From Corallium rubrum (lineage: Eukaryota > Cnidaria > Anthozoa > Scleralcyonacea > Coralliidae), in contig OZ035998.1 of the NCBI GenBank assembly GCA_964035015.1, positions 21,394,541-21,458,540 of the forward strand: a DNA stretch of 64,000 nt, written 5' to 3'. Both the position numbers and the translations under genes were made by a program. Shown piece by piece: positions 52,397-63,777 of the stretch. Under the pieces are notes generated by a model that saw only the letters and a program-made list of their open reading frames with translations, was not told where the DNA came from and did no database searches. Each line of letters begins with the position of its first letter. Positions within the stretch are counted from its first letter, which is position 1.

Positions 52397-53092
52397 ATTA
52401 TTATCACAAGGGGAATGCTGCCTGGCAACGAATCCCTACGATTATTATTAAATACCAAAAGGAAGATGGTTGATATTGGAGCAAATTCGTAAAATAACCC
52501 ATGGGCTCATATGACTGTGGTGTTGGATGAAGGAGAACATGATCATAATTTTGCAAGGTATGAGTATGTTTTTGAGAATAGTATTTAGTGCCCAACCAAA
52601 CTATTGATTGTGAGCTGACCATATTCTTGTATGGACTGACTCTAACGCCTCCCTCACGCCTGGATGGGTGGGGGGTGCAGCACGAAATATATTTTGTGTC
52701 ACACACATGAGTACCACACCGTCCACGTGTGAACTTTAACGAAGTTGTATAAAACAATGGTGGGAAGACACGACGAATTTTGAAGTCATGAAGATTCAGA
52801 TGAAAAAATACACAGATTGTTGGAGAAGAAAGACTAAAAAAATACCAAAAAGGAACAAGAATGCATTCAAAATATTTAAAGGCAGTATACATGGTGTCGA
52901 AGCGTTGGAAACAAATCAAGAATGTCTCGACGCTACATTGAGTATCAATATATTCAAAGTTGTTTCAGTATAATAATATATATCATTTACAGCCCCTCCG
53001 GTGATATAATATCATCCCTCGGGGTAATATTTTGTGGAATTCCCCTGGCTTTAGGTCTATAAATGATAAATATTCATGCCTGTATTTTTAAT
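52397..53092. other. Unannotated spacer
   Basis: 53000-53055 is a copy of the GGGGTAATATTTTGTGGAAT repeat seen at 28100-28160. A 171-codon minus frame (52404-52919) shows no domain and is not accepted. Confidence 0.35.
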
Positions 53093-53687
53093 TTACTTGT
53101 AATATAGGAATATAATAGTAATAGTAATATATGTTATAAAGGACATAAGGTATTTTATTAATTGTGCATATATAGAATAAAGCATGACATTTAGGAATGA
53201 TGAATTCCATGCATTAATATTTGTCATTTGATTATGTATTATTGCAGTCAAAGACATGGCCACGCACTGTTTACCAGCATTTTGTTTAAACTTTCTGGTA
53301 TTGCCTTGGCTAAAATCAGCACATATTGTTTTACTTGGGTCCACAACATTGTATATTGTCGGTCCAGGATTTTCTTCAACATCATTTACCATTCTCAATA
53401 CCAGTGGGACATACACATTGTAACATGACATTCGAGTCACTGAACGACACTATCACTTGACTTAAACTTTTACCCTGTTCTCTCAACCTCTTTGATAAAT
53501 ATGAAAATACACCGAGGTAAAATATTCGCACCAATATTAGTAATACCATAATTGTGAATACCAGCTGAAATAACATCAAGATTGTTCCACAACAGTTTAT
53601 ATGTTCGAGTGGTGTTGAATACTGTTTGACTCTTACATTATTGTGTGAACCAATTCGGGCACGATATTGCTCAATTGTCACTCCCAT
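53093..53687 (-). pseudogene. Transposon gene with 2A-like motif, one frameshift
   Basis: The minus frame from 53687 starts MGVTIEQYRARIGSHNN, has a hydrophobic segment, and leaves frame near 53430-53440. The next frame carries DVEENPGPT at 53360-53383. It continues into an NAGKQCVAMSLTAIIHN segment, with a Cys in the place seen in cysteine-peptidase-like domains of cnidarian mobile genes. DVExNPGP is the ribosome-skipping 2A-like consensus known from viruses and from several metazoan LINEs. I recognise the MGxxIEQYRARIG start as a multicopy family but cannot name the transposon class. The copy is truncated and broken. Confidence 0.6.
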
Positions 53688-54125
53688 TTAAGCAAAATGT
53701 TCAGTTATATTTTAACAACAAGGTTTTTATCTGTACAGATGTAAGTTTGTTGAGTCTACAGGCACAAATTTTGCCTTCGTTTGTACCGTTTCTAGGTTTG
53801 ATTTTAACGAGCACAATGGCTTCGTTTGATTTGAGTTGCGTTATACCCACACGCAGATAATGTCACAACAATATACACCTAAAATAGAAAGTACATTTTA
53901 TTCACAAACAAAGCAATTTGATAATTGATGGTAGTGATGGCAAGAAATCGCAGATGAAATCTTATAAATTTCTACCTCACTCAACCATATATTTGCCGTT
54001 TTAAGTGAGCCTTTAAGGACAAACAAGAAATATTAAGTACACAGAACTATCTTAATTGTCCTACCTTGACAAAAGAATATCTCCTTCCTCAAATAGCTTG
54101 ACAAAAGAATATCTCCTTCCTCAAA
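53688..54125. other. Spacer with a 33-bp direct duplication
   Basis: CTTGACAAAAGAATATCTCC plus TTCCTCAAA occurs twice at 54065-54125, immediately left of the hAT-like insertion. The target duplication of that insertion lies in the second unit. Confidence 0.6.
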
Positions 54126-56046
54126 CAGTGTTGCCAACTCAAGTTTCGTAAAAATCCCAGTAAAGGTCTGAAAATATCCCAAGATTCCCTATTTTTTACC
54201 AAAAAATCCCAAGGTTCAACAGCTTTATTTACTGACTATTTCCCAGGTCTCTAATAGAAATCCATTTTGCTGTATTGAATAACTTATTTCTTTCATTTTC
54301 CTTTATCAAACTGGTTGAAACTTTGTATTTATGTTCAGTGTTGAAAATGATAAGTCTATGCTAAATTTGGGAACAAAATAAAGTATATTTCACGAGATAT
54401 TAAATAGTTTAATTCGAAAAATGGATTTCTATATGACAACTAGTCCCAGTCCTTTTCCGTGTTTTCAGATCACCTGGATTGGCATCATGTTTCACATGTG
54501 TTTATAAAATAACATGTATGCTACGCAAGCGCTGATTGGTCAATACCCATGTTTGGATCAGGCTATCCAAACACGGAAATTTGCAAGTAATTTTGAGTGA
54601 CGCCTTTTATAGACTTTAATCTAATTTTTTTAGTACTGCATAACACAAATAAAATAGCATTGTAATTACTAAAATAGTATTGGTAACTACAGGTATGTGC
54701 ATAAGGGTTTCAACAGGGAAAAGTTTTAAATAAGCGACGGCGAATAACTAATTGTCGAATTACAAGCAAACAAATAATTTCTTGAACGAATCTTAAAGTT
54801 AAAAAAAAACACCGTCTTCGAGTCTTCTTCAGGCCGTAAAAAACAACAACACTATGTTTATATACTGTGAGAGAACTATAACCAAGCATGGAATTGTTTT
54901 GCGGCCCTGTTGTGTTCAAGAGCCAAGCTAAACTTGTTAACTTGCTAAAATATACGGTAGTTCGTACTTTAATATGGTAAACAATACAACGTGATTTGGA
55001 AAGTACACGTTTTGAAAACGATCTTAAAACAGAATAACATTCTGTACAAATACCTTTCATTTTCTTGGCTGATGAACTCACTTGGTAAAAGAAAAAGACT
55101 TTGTCGATATGAAGTAAAATACCCAAGAGCTCTCGACATAAAATCCAAATCTGGCGATGAAAATATTTTTTCGGAAGCTTCAGTTTCAGCGGCTTTTTAC
55201 GGCCAAGAATATTTTTCTTGTATTTGCTCTAAAACCACGAGCCAGACGCTGAGGCGGTTGATTCTAGCAATGTTTAAGCGTTTTCCTAATAATATTCGCT
55301 GTTTTCGATGGTCAGAGTTCACTTCTTTATTGACATTCTCATCTTTAATGTTGAATTTGACGGCAAAATAATTTTCGGATTACTTTCTTTCTCGTTTCGC
55401 TCGCCCTGCAGCTCGTCACCAAAACGTTACAAGGCGAAATGTGATTGGTTGTTGATGAATTTCGGGAGAATATGTATTCCTATCACTATTTTTTTTTCAC
55501 AAAATCTGTTATTTTATTGTCGGTCATTTTATAAAAGAAATACCTAATGGGTTTCCATGTTTGGATAGCCTGATCCAAACACTCGGGATGTTGCTCGACT
55601 TTCTAAAGCTAAAAAACACTCGCCTGGCGGCTCGTGTTTTTTTACGCTTTTTGAAAGTCTCGCAACATCCCTCGTGTTTGGATCAGGCTATCCAAACATG
55701 GAAACCCATTAGGTATTTCTTAATTCACACATATAGCAATCTGAGCCCACTGTATCAGTGATACTTCATTTGAAGAGTACTTCATCTTGTCTAAATCAAA
55801 CGCATACGTAAAGAACGCAGGGGCTGGCTAAGGCTAGTGGAGTAAGATCACTGAGTATGATCTAGTAAATTTTAAAAAAATACGATTAACATTGAAATCA
55901 GCTTTTTAAAACCGAAACTATTTGCTCTGGAAAAATCCCAAGAAAAATCCCAAGGTTGAATCCCTGAGAAAAAAATCCCAAAAAAATCCCAACTCCTTCA
56001 AAAAATCCCAAGATCTTGGGATAAAATCCCAAGGTTGGCAACACTG
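54126..56046. mobile_element. hAT-like transposon with 8-bp target duplication
   Basis: Perfect 13-bp TIRs CAGTGTTGCCAAC at both ends. TCCTCAAA lies directly outside each end (54118-54125 and 56047-56054). AAATCCCAA-type motifs are clustered at both inner ends (54150-54210, 55930-56035). The interior has no recognisable transposase. A 126-codon frame at 54991-55371 is unassigned, so this is probably non-autonomous. Confidence 0.87.
55535..55725. mobile_element. Hairpin MITE nested in the hAT-like element
   Basis: AGAAATACCTAATGGGTTTC with CATGTTTGGATAGCCTGATC is mirrored completely at the right. The same GATCAGGCTATCCAAACA text occurs at 54556-54575. Confidence 0.85.
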
Positions 56047-56374
56047 TCCTCAAATGAATTGAAATTCGCGACAGCAGAACAGTTCGAGAATTGGTCACTG
56101 GCGTTGCGAGTTCACAAAATGCCATGTTCGTGGTGGCGTTGACAAGTTCCGAACATCAATTCCGTACAACTTCCGTGCAAACGAATAACCCTCTGGAGTA
56201 TGGATGTAAATTGGCAGCAACTACGTCACAAAACGTCATAAAACTGGACAGAAATCCGTACACGAATTTTCACATATCGAGATCTCGTCGACTATACATA
56301 GGTGCGCAAAGAGGTCTGGACACGAGACATGGTCAAGATTAGTGTGCTGCCTACGGCAGCAAATACAGGTAGAC

Positions 56375-56655
56375 TTAAATACAAAAAAACCCCAACCAAA
56401 ACCAGAAAGTGTGTGTGTGGTGGTGGGGGTGGTTTACAAAACTGTATATATTAAAAGTGGGCGAGGGGTTGTTGCGATCATGTATTTCTAGTATATATAC
56501 AAACATCTCGCAGAATTTCTTTCCCACTTGCGTGTAATTTCGCGTGTAAGTGAACTCCACGCGTGTCGAGATTAGCACCCTCACCCGTGCCACAGAATAA
56601 GGATCAACCAGAAGTCCAACTCGCGGAAAAAAGTGTCCCATTATTTTTATGCGCA
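56375..56655 (-). repeat. Dispersed repeat with TCGACACGCGTGGAG text
   Basis: Shares the blocks TTTCTTTCCCACTTGCGTG and CTCCACGCGTGTCGAGATTA with 51390-51460 (inverted) and, for CATGTCGAGATTAGCACCCT, with 62300-62325. Confidence 0.75.
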
Positions 56656-56667
56656 TGCGCCAGTCGG

Positions 56668-57991
56668 CCATTTTGAAAGTAAGTGCAGCCGGAAAATTAT
56701 CCCTCTCGTCCTTACGACCCTCGGGTTCCTGTATTCAATTACTCTTGGCCTTCTTGTGACCTTTTATTTAACTTTATATTGTTATCTGTACATATATAAA
56801 TAATATTAATTAAGTAATAAGTAATTTACTTTAGAAAACGTTTCGTTGGAGATGAAATTCTTTGACCACGAAGTTATTAAAACTTCAGTACGCGGATACT
56901 ACGAGTAAAAGTCCGTGGCAAAAAAGTCCTGTACTTACGAAGCTGAGTTTTACATTTCTCGATGATGCCGACACACTTGTTTATAGAGAAAGATGGTTAA
57001 AAATTTCTGAACTACGCATTGTTGAAATACATCGAGTACGTATGTTGTTAGAAATTTTATAAGCTTTCATTCGGTATATAGTTCAAATCATAGTGTTACC
57101 TGTAACTTTTTAAAATGTTCAAAATGTTCTCACCATTGACCATAAAAGTTTTAATATTTTTTCATATGTTCAAAAGGTATGATCACTAATTTGCACCAAA
57201 AACGTCTTCAACTTCAACTAGAAATCTGCAAACTTTTCCACTCCTTTCATATTTGAATTAGCTTCTGTTTAAGAAATATATTAGGTTCATGCCAGAAGTC
57301 TTTCTGATGTTATAGGAAACACCAAAACAACAAAAGGCAAAACAAACTTAAGAAATTCATCCATTTCAGACGGTCCACATCAAAATGTTTTTTTCATTTT
57401 TTAAGATACTTCCCAGCAAAAAAATTAAAAGTTCTGACATGAATAGCACTATCCAAAATCCAAAATTCTATAACACTTGTGAGGAGTCCATTTCCCATTA
57501 TATAATTCTTATTTTACGAACAATGGTGAGAACATTTTGAACATTTTAAAAAGTTACAGGTAGCACTAAAATTTGAATTATATACCAAATGAAAGCCTAT
57601 AAAATTTCTGACAACATACGTACCCGATGTATTTCAACAATGCGAAGTTCCGAAATTGTTAGCAATCTTTTTCTATAAACAAATGTGTCGGCATAATCGA
57701 GAAATGTAAAACCCGCTTCATGAGTGTAGGACATTTTTGCCACGGACTTTTACCCGTAGTATCCGCTCAGTGAAGTTTTAATAAGGTCGTGGTCAAAGAA
57801 TTCTATCTCCAAAGAATCGTTTTCTAAAGTAAATTATTTGTTTACTTAACTAAATATTATTTATACAGATAGATAACAATATAAAGTTAATTAAAAGGTC
57901 ACAAGAAGACCAAGAGTAATTGAATACAGGAGCCCGAGGGTCGCAAGGACGAGAGGGCTAATTTCCCGGGTGCACTTACTTTCAAAATGGC
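56668..57991. mobile_element. 1.3-kb foldback with about 500-base arms
   Basis: Left CCATTTTGAAAGTAAGTGCA and right TGCACTTACTTTCAAAATGG are the ends. Arms pair through CTCGTCCTTACGACCCTCGG and CACTCATGA-type text up to a centre near 57300. A solo end is at 24980-25190. Confidence 0.9.
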
Positions 57992-58067
57992 GCCGGGATC
58001 GCGAGGCGACATTTCCCGAGGACGCTTACATCAAAGGTGCCGACAGAGTTGGACTTCTGGTTGATCC

Positions 58068-58125
58068 TTATTCTGTGCCCGGGCTCCGGGCCTTCGGCCC
58101 TACGCCCGGGCTCGGGGATTATTTT
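58068..58125. repeat. GC-rich hairpin, dispersed
   Basis: GGGCTCCGGGCCTTCGGCCC and ACGCCCGGGCTCGGGGA form a strong hairpin. Copies are at 51350-51385 (inverted) and 62325-62365. Confidence 0.8.
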
Positions 58126-59029
58126 TCGAAAACAAACATTTTACTATTTAATAAGCTTAAATATTGTAAATTGTAATGACTGGATTTCATCTTCAAAACA
58201 TAAAGCTTACCAAGTATTAAATATAGCCAATCAATATTTGTAACCAAACAATTGTAATTTTCTTATAGTATCCTAGTTTATGAATATTTCAAATTTTAAT
58301 TTTATAATTAATTGTTCTTCAGTTCAAATCAGAAGTGGATCAAGTTTATTTGATGACTGAAGTGGTCTGAGTACATCTCCCTCACATTGTGGTTTTTATT
58401 CATGCACAATTACTGAATTACAAGTGAGTACATATTAATTTTCTGTTGCATGAAAATTGTTTGTAAATAATTATTCTTTGCAATTCTTATTTAATTTAAT
58501 TATTGCATGTATGCTAAGAACTTGTGTACATTTTTGGCTCAAAACAATGTTTAGGACTATTCACTGCCAGTCAAATGGTGTATATTTCTACAAACTCTGG
58601 TTTAAGGTGTAAACAATTTAACTTTTGTGGATGATATCATCTTAATTTTCATCGATAATTAGATGAAAAGGAAACTACACGGGGGCACCACATTAAGTGG
58701 GTGTGTCCCCCAAACTATCTTTTTCATAAAAATATGGCGTCACCATCATGACTTAAATTAAGTAATTACTAGAAATACATAAATGCAATAACCCTTCGCC
58801 CGCTTTTACAGCAACCCCCCTTGCGCTTTTTTTTATTGGAGGCCTGGAAATAGGTACTCCTGTTGGAATGAAACTATAGTTTTAATTCTGGTAGAATATT
58901 TGAAATAAAAAACAAAAACTCTATTTTTTTTAAGAAAAATGCAACAAAAAAACAAAGAAAAATTTAAGGATGATATTTCGTAAAATATATTGAGATGAAA
59001 AAAATTGCATTTCGCATGCCAGATTTCGA
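58126..59029. other. Unannotated stretch
   Basis: 58758-58812 is a partial copy of the ACTAGAAATACATAA/CCCTTCGCCCGC repeat. Otherwise A/T-rich with nothing recognised. Confidence 0.3.
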
Positions 59030-59100
59030 ACTCGATCACGTTCGCGTGCAAGCCGACGATGTTACCACCACACTACTGAAGCAGGCGTCATAATTTTATC
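59030..59100 (-). mobile_element. tRNA-like SINE remnant
   Basis: On the minus strand, TAGTGTGGTGGTAACATCG (A-box-like) and GAGTTCGAAATC (B-box-like) are at tRNA spacing. The stem pairing is lost. Confidence 0.45.
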
Positions 59101-59818
59101 AAAATATTAGGGTTATATTTTACAGTTCTTTCTCCCATGTTTACAAAGACCATTGCTTGGTATCTAAAAATATTTGCATTTTGAAAACTACTCAAACTGC
59201 CTGGCTGGTATTCATTTATTATATTTTAAATTTATTTAAACAAATATAACAAAAACAGTTTTTCATTTCGAAATCTGAATTGCTGAAAATGTTTTCACAT
59301 ACATGTTAATGGGCCTTAATAAATATTTCAACAGCATTTGTACGTTTTAAAAAAATGTTCCTTTTCCATTTGTTATGCTAAATTATAAACAACCGCTAAG
59401 TCATATTAAGTAGTTTTACAAAAAGAAAACTATTTAAAAGAAGATAAGGCGGCAGCCACAGGTAAAAAATACAATGGGCATTGGCAAGAAAAAACATGCA
59501 ATGGATATGATGCGTTTAAAATGGACTTCAAGGACACACAAAATCTCATAATATAAAACAAAATTAACAGTGATAGATGTAAACAGGGAAACTCGAACAG
59601 TTTTGCTACTAAGTGTTCGTGATTACTGAGAGCGACTGCTCTATATTTTTACCGTAGCTTAAACTTTTCGGCCTTTATCATCGTTGGTTTTCTATATCTT
59701 TTTCCCTCTTTCGAGTTTCGGTTTGACGGGCTTCCTTTAGTCAAGACGTTGATTTGTTTCTGTTCTTTTGAAATGAACGTACGTATCCCCAAAACTCCTT
59801 TCTCAAGTCTTTTTGTCA
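59101..59818. other. Unannotated stretch
   Basis: A/T-rich, no recognised element borders or coding signal. Confidence 0.3.
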
Positions 59819-60219
59819 AGAATATCCCGTTGGAAAATGTAAGACCTTTTAAAGACCTTGAAAAAGTCTTGAAAACGTCTAGAAAATTGTCTGGGAAAGA
59901 TCTAGAGACCGCCTAAAGTAAATGTCTTGCAAATGTCTTGCCCGTGATCCTAATTTGACAGGTCGAAAGACCTTTTTAAGACATTTCGCTGCTAGAACAA
60001 AAAGGTCTAGAAAGGTCTAGAAAGGTCTAGAAAGGTCTAGAAAGGTCTAGAGAGGTTTCGAAAGGTCTTGAAATGGCCTAAAATAATTCATCAAAAGTAT
60101 TTTACTTTTATTTAAATAAGTATATCCTATTAAATCATTACAGAACACGCGAAGTCGTGAAACATACGCAATTGAATATCAGTGATTACACTAGAACCAC
60201 TGTGACCGCGGATACATGT

Positions 60220-60760
60220 AGTTAGGGGGTGTTTGCACTGATCTATATGGTGTTTGACTTTTGGTCGGTTGTAATGTTTTTACTGTTGATCGTTTTCATG
60301 AGTCCGGCCTGAGATTCAGTTTCAGTTCACGCCGCGTTGTGTAAATGAGATTAGTGTCAAATCCACATGAAATAATTCTTCTCTGGCGGTCACAACTCAC
60401 AAGCTGGAAGACAATTGACATGAATCTTGAAGCAACAGAGGAACCAAGTCTATATAATTTCAAGGCCGACCTCATGTAAACAAAAACCAAAATGGAAAAC
60501 TCGGTCCGTCCTGAGTTCTGACTATGGCCTCATGTAAACACCCCTTTTATAATCAAACGAGAACGCAAGTCATCGCAAGTTGGCAGTCACAAATTCTGTG
60601 GCGGTCGTTCGAACACCTAAATTAACAAACTAAAGGTTTCATGAGTGTTTTAAACAAGTTTTAACTTTGTCACGGTTCATAATATTTTGGGAAATTATTC
60701 AGAGGGGCTGGCTGAGATAGCGTGACTGCCAACTTGTGATGACTTGCGTTCTTGTTCGAT
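60220..60760. mobile_element. Two small elements nested in the 59.8-kb element
   Basis: 60225-60545 is a MITE with GGGGGTGTTTGCA and CTCATGTAAACACCCC ends. 60558-60760 is a foldback with GAACGCAAGTCATCGCAAGT and TGATGACTTGCGTTC arms. Confidence 0.65.
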
Positions 60761-61899
60761 ATAGCCGCTCAACAGTGATTCTGGGATAACAACTACAAAA
60801 TGTTCTTTCGTACTAATAAAATATATGTTGGATATTTAAAAAGCAAGTATAGAGAAAACTATTAACCTCGATCTGGTCATCTGGCGGATTCGATTCAGTT
60901 TAACGTAAATACACGCGATGCCAATTAGAAGAATTTACACAAAATGGTAATGTATAGGACTACGAAAAAAGCGAGTAATACCGATTATAAGCAGTATTGT
61001 AACGCGATTACATACAGGAGAAACCTTACCTCTCATGGCACCGATTATCCAGCCGTTGCTAGCTTATTGTGCTTCTTTGTAAATGCCATGTCAGCAAACT
61101 GAGAGCAGCTAAGAGCTATAGCTTTAAATGCAAGTACCAGCGCACTTTTCCTTCTTTCTTAAACAGGTTCAATCATTGAATCTCCACTCAAGAGGACCAA
61201 GGATCCTGTTTCCGTATCAACGGCTTTACGCACAGTATTCAAATGTTTAAGTGCAGGCGCCAAAATGGTTTATCAGTTGACACTTGACCGAGATAGAATT
61301 ACTCATTAGCCGCAAGCATCTTTGACGAGAAGTCGAGATTTGCAGCGCAGGCTAGGAAAAGTTTAATAGTCGTCAAGACGTCAATGAGTAGTATATTTTA
61401 TTTAGGCTTAAGATTCATAGGTATTAGATTGGGTTAACATACGAGAACTGCCACAAGTTACTGCCTATAACGTGATCCTTATACAGTGTTCAATGATAAT
61501 AATCATGTTTGCAAGTTATCTCTTCGGCATCAGAACAAAGTATTTTTTCTGTTTCCTGCCAAGGTTAGGCCGCGGTATTGTTGTAGTAGAAGTAAAAGTA
61601 CATGCATGCGCTCATGCAATCAGACAACTGTAAAAAATATTTCAAAACGTCTCATCAGTTTAGTATTTGGACTAAACGGCTCATTCTTTAGTTTAACGTA
61701 CGACAAATATTACGGTTTGAATCTAGCCCGAGCCCATAGCGAAAGCTATAGTATTGACGAACTGTGGAAAATAAGAATCTTCCATAAATTTTGCAGCGAA
61801 CCTTAGACAGACAAATTTGTGTCACAGCACAAACTTTGCGTGCTATACAGTGGACTCAAACTAATTCTGATTTTACCTAAATGACGTTAATTGCTACTT
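60761..61899. other. Interior of the 59.8-kb element
   Basis: A 106-codon plus frame at 61486-61806 (TYDKYYGLNLARAHSESYSI) has no recognisable motif. Nothing else seen. Confidence 0.3.
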
Positions 61900-62153
61900 G
61901 CTAGACCTTGCGGCATATGACTAGACCTTTAAGGCAAAATACTTTGCCTAATCTATTTAGTAGATCTATTTAAGACTTTTCAAGACTTTTTCTCAAGACT
62001 TTTCTGGACAATCGCGGCACAAAGGTCTTGCAAGACATTTGACAGACTATTGAAATCTTATAATTGTCTAGAAAAGGTCTAGGAAAGGCCTCCAAGACCT
62101 ATCATAGTCTATTTAAAGACCTTGTAAGATCTTTCGTTTTCGTACGGGATATT

Positions 62154-62555
62154 ACTTCAAATATTTTTTGTCAAGAACTATATTGTTTCCAGTGCCCTAC
62201 AATCTTCACCGCGCGTGGTCCGTCCACACATATATATATACAAATATTCAGATCGCTCAAACTGATTCGCATTTTAACACGCGTGTAAAGTGGACTCCAC
62301 GCATGTCGAGATTAGCACCCTCACTGGGCTCCGGGCCTTCGGCCCTACGCCTGGCTCGGGGATAACTATAAAAATATGGGGTAAATCTACTTCTGATAAT
62401 AGTAAAATGTACTAGGACGTCCGAAGGGGGGAGGGGGTCAACTTCACATTTCCTCCGTGGCGGAGGTGTGGATGTTTTCTGGAATGACCCAATGTCAGGT
62501 GACCCATATAGTTTCCTTTTCATCTTATTTTTTATTTTATTTTATTTCTATATTA
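62154..62555. repeat. Spacer with dispersed repeats
   Basis: 62270-62370 contains the ATGTCGAGATTAGCACCCTC block plus the GGGCCTTCGGCCC hairpin. The rest is unassigned. Confidence 0.5.
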
Positions 62556-62640
62556 ACTGGTGAAAATGATGATCATAAGTGATGGTGGCCAGACAGTCTG
62601 CACTAATGTGATCATCATTTTCACCAGTTAATCAGCACAA
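62556..62640. repeat. Hairpin
   Basis: ATTAACTGGTGAAAATGATG and CATCATTTTCACCAGTTAAT pair around GGTGGCCAGACAG. Confidence 0.85.
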
Positions 62641-62799
62641 ATATGCAGACTGCGCGTAAATAGACAATATATCAATATAGAGAGAGTTTAAGTAGGCTGC
62701 CTGGTTTAAAACCATGCGTATATGTACCATAGGTGTAGAGTTTTGTTTTTGTTCAGGGGGGCTGAACAGGGCCTTTCTAAGAATTTTCCCATAGGGGGC

Positions 62800-62890
62800 A
62801 TTCGCAAAAATGGACTCTTCTGGGGGAGTCTGGGGGCATACCTCCCCTTGGGAATTTTTGAAATTTAGAGTCTCGGAAAATTCCAATCCT
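62800..62890 (-). repeat. Dispersed GGGGGCATGCC repeat, inverted copy
   Basis: Contains GTCTGGGGGCATACCTCCCC and GAAATTTAGAGTCTCGGAAA, the complement of the copies at 9050, 30905 and 34140. Confidence 0.7.
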
Positions 62891-63227
62891 GCATTCTGAG
62901 GGGTGATTTTTAAGAACACTGAAGGTCATGAAATATCATAAAAACTAGTTAAAATACAACACATGTCAACTATTTTTCGATGTTGTGTTTACTGGGTTGT
63001 CTTATGTGTACAGGGGCGCTTTTGGCTGGCAGGAATGAGGCTGTAACAGTTTACTCTAACCTGTATAAAGTACCTATAATTTGTGAATGGTGGAGGGGCT
63101 GAGTTCCCCCATTAAGATTTCTTGGGGGGGGGGGGGGATAAAGCCCCTCAGTCCTCCCCATACTCTATGCCTATGATATGTGCTCTCCGTGTATATATTA
63201 TATTCTACTTTTACATGGACAAATCTT

Positions 63228-63300
63228 AAGGTGGCTCCATACAGTTTCTTGAAAAATGGAAAAATACAAGTTTGGGAGTTCAAAACAAGTCCATAAACAC
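63228..63300 (+). repeat. Truncated copy of the 13767-14400 foldback
   Basis: TTAAGGTGGCTCCATACAGT, TTCTTGAAAAATGG and CATAAACA follow the left arm of the larger element, then stop abruptly at the next repeat. Confidence 0.8.
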
Positions 63301-63302
63301 TC

Positions 63303-63685
63303 CTCTCCTCCACAGGCAACTCTCTTGTCTCTCTGCCTCTTCCGCGCGCGGGGGCTAGTGGGCGAGGGAGGCTAGGGAACTGGGGAGAGGGACGCGAAAA
63401 ATTCGGGTATATTTACACAGTAAAGGTTCTATCCCTACCCCAGTTGTTTGTTTTTCGTTTGTCTATTTTGCCGCTCCCTACCCCTGTCAACCATGAATTA
63501 TCATGCGCGAAGCTATATGCGCCATGACCTTGTCGATTTTTGGCAGGCATCTCTTCTCCTTTTTCTCTTCCCCTCCCCCCTACTTTTTCCTTTCCTCCTC
63601 CACCTTTCCCTCGCCTTAGTCTTCCTTCCCTGACTTCCATTCGCAGCTTGAGCCTGCGGTTTCTGATTTGAGATGCCTGTGGAGG
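63303..63685. mobile_element. Element with CCTCCACAGGCA inverted ends
   Basis: CCTCCACAGGCA on the left and TGCCTGTGGAGG on the right. Pyrimidine-rich text inside. Open frames here are low-complexity. Confidence 0.55.
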
Positions 63686-63777
63686 AGGCTAAAATGTTAT
63701 AAGATTTAATATTTTTTACACGTATACAGTACTTATATACTGTTCATTTACAATATCTTCTTTTTGTTTGTATATAG

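Larger units (their letters stand above)
59819..62153. mobile_element. 2.3-kb element with GGTCTAG/AAGACCTT subterminal arrays
   Basis: The ends AATATCCCG and CGGGATATT are inverted and followed by related text (AAAATGTAAGACC, GGTCTTTAAA). Both ends, 59850-60080 and 61900-62130, are packed with AAGGTCTAG or AAGACCTT motifs, including five tandem AAAGGTCTAG units at 60001-60050. No transposase frame was recognised. Confidence 0.55.

Noticed and set aside
52404..52919. 171-codon minus-strand frame
   Set aside because: No domain, no splice or homology signal, unusual composition (Tyr/Phe/Ser/Pro). Likely chance.
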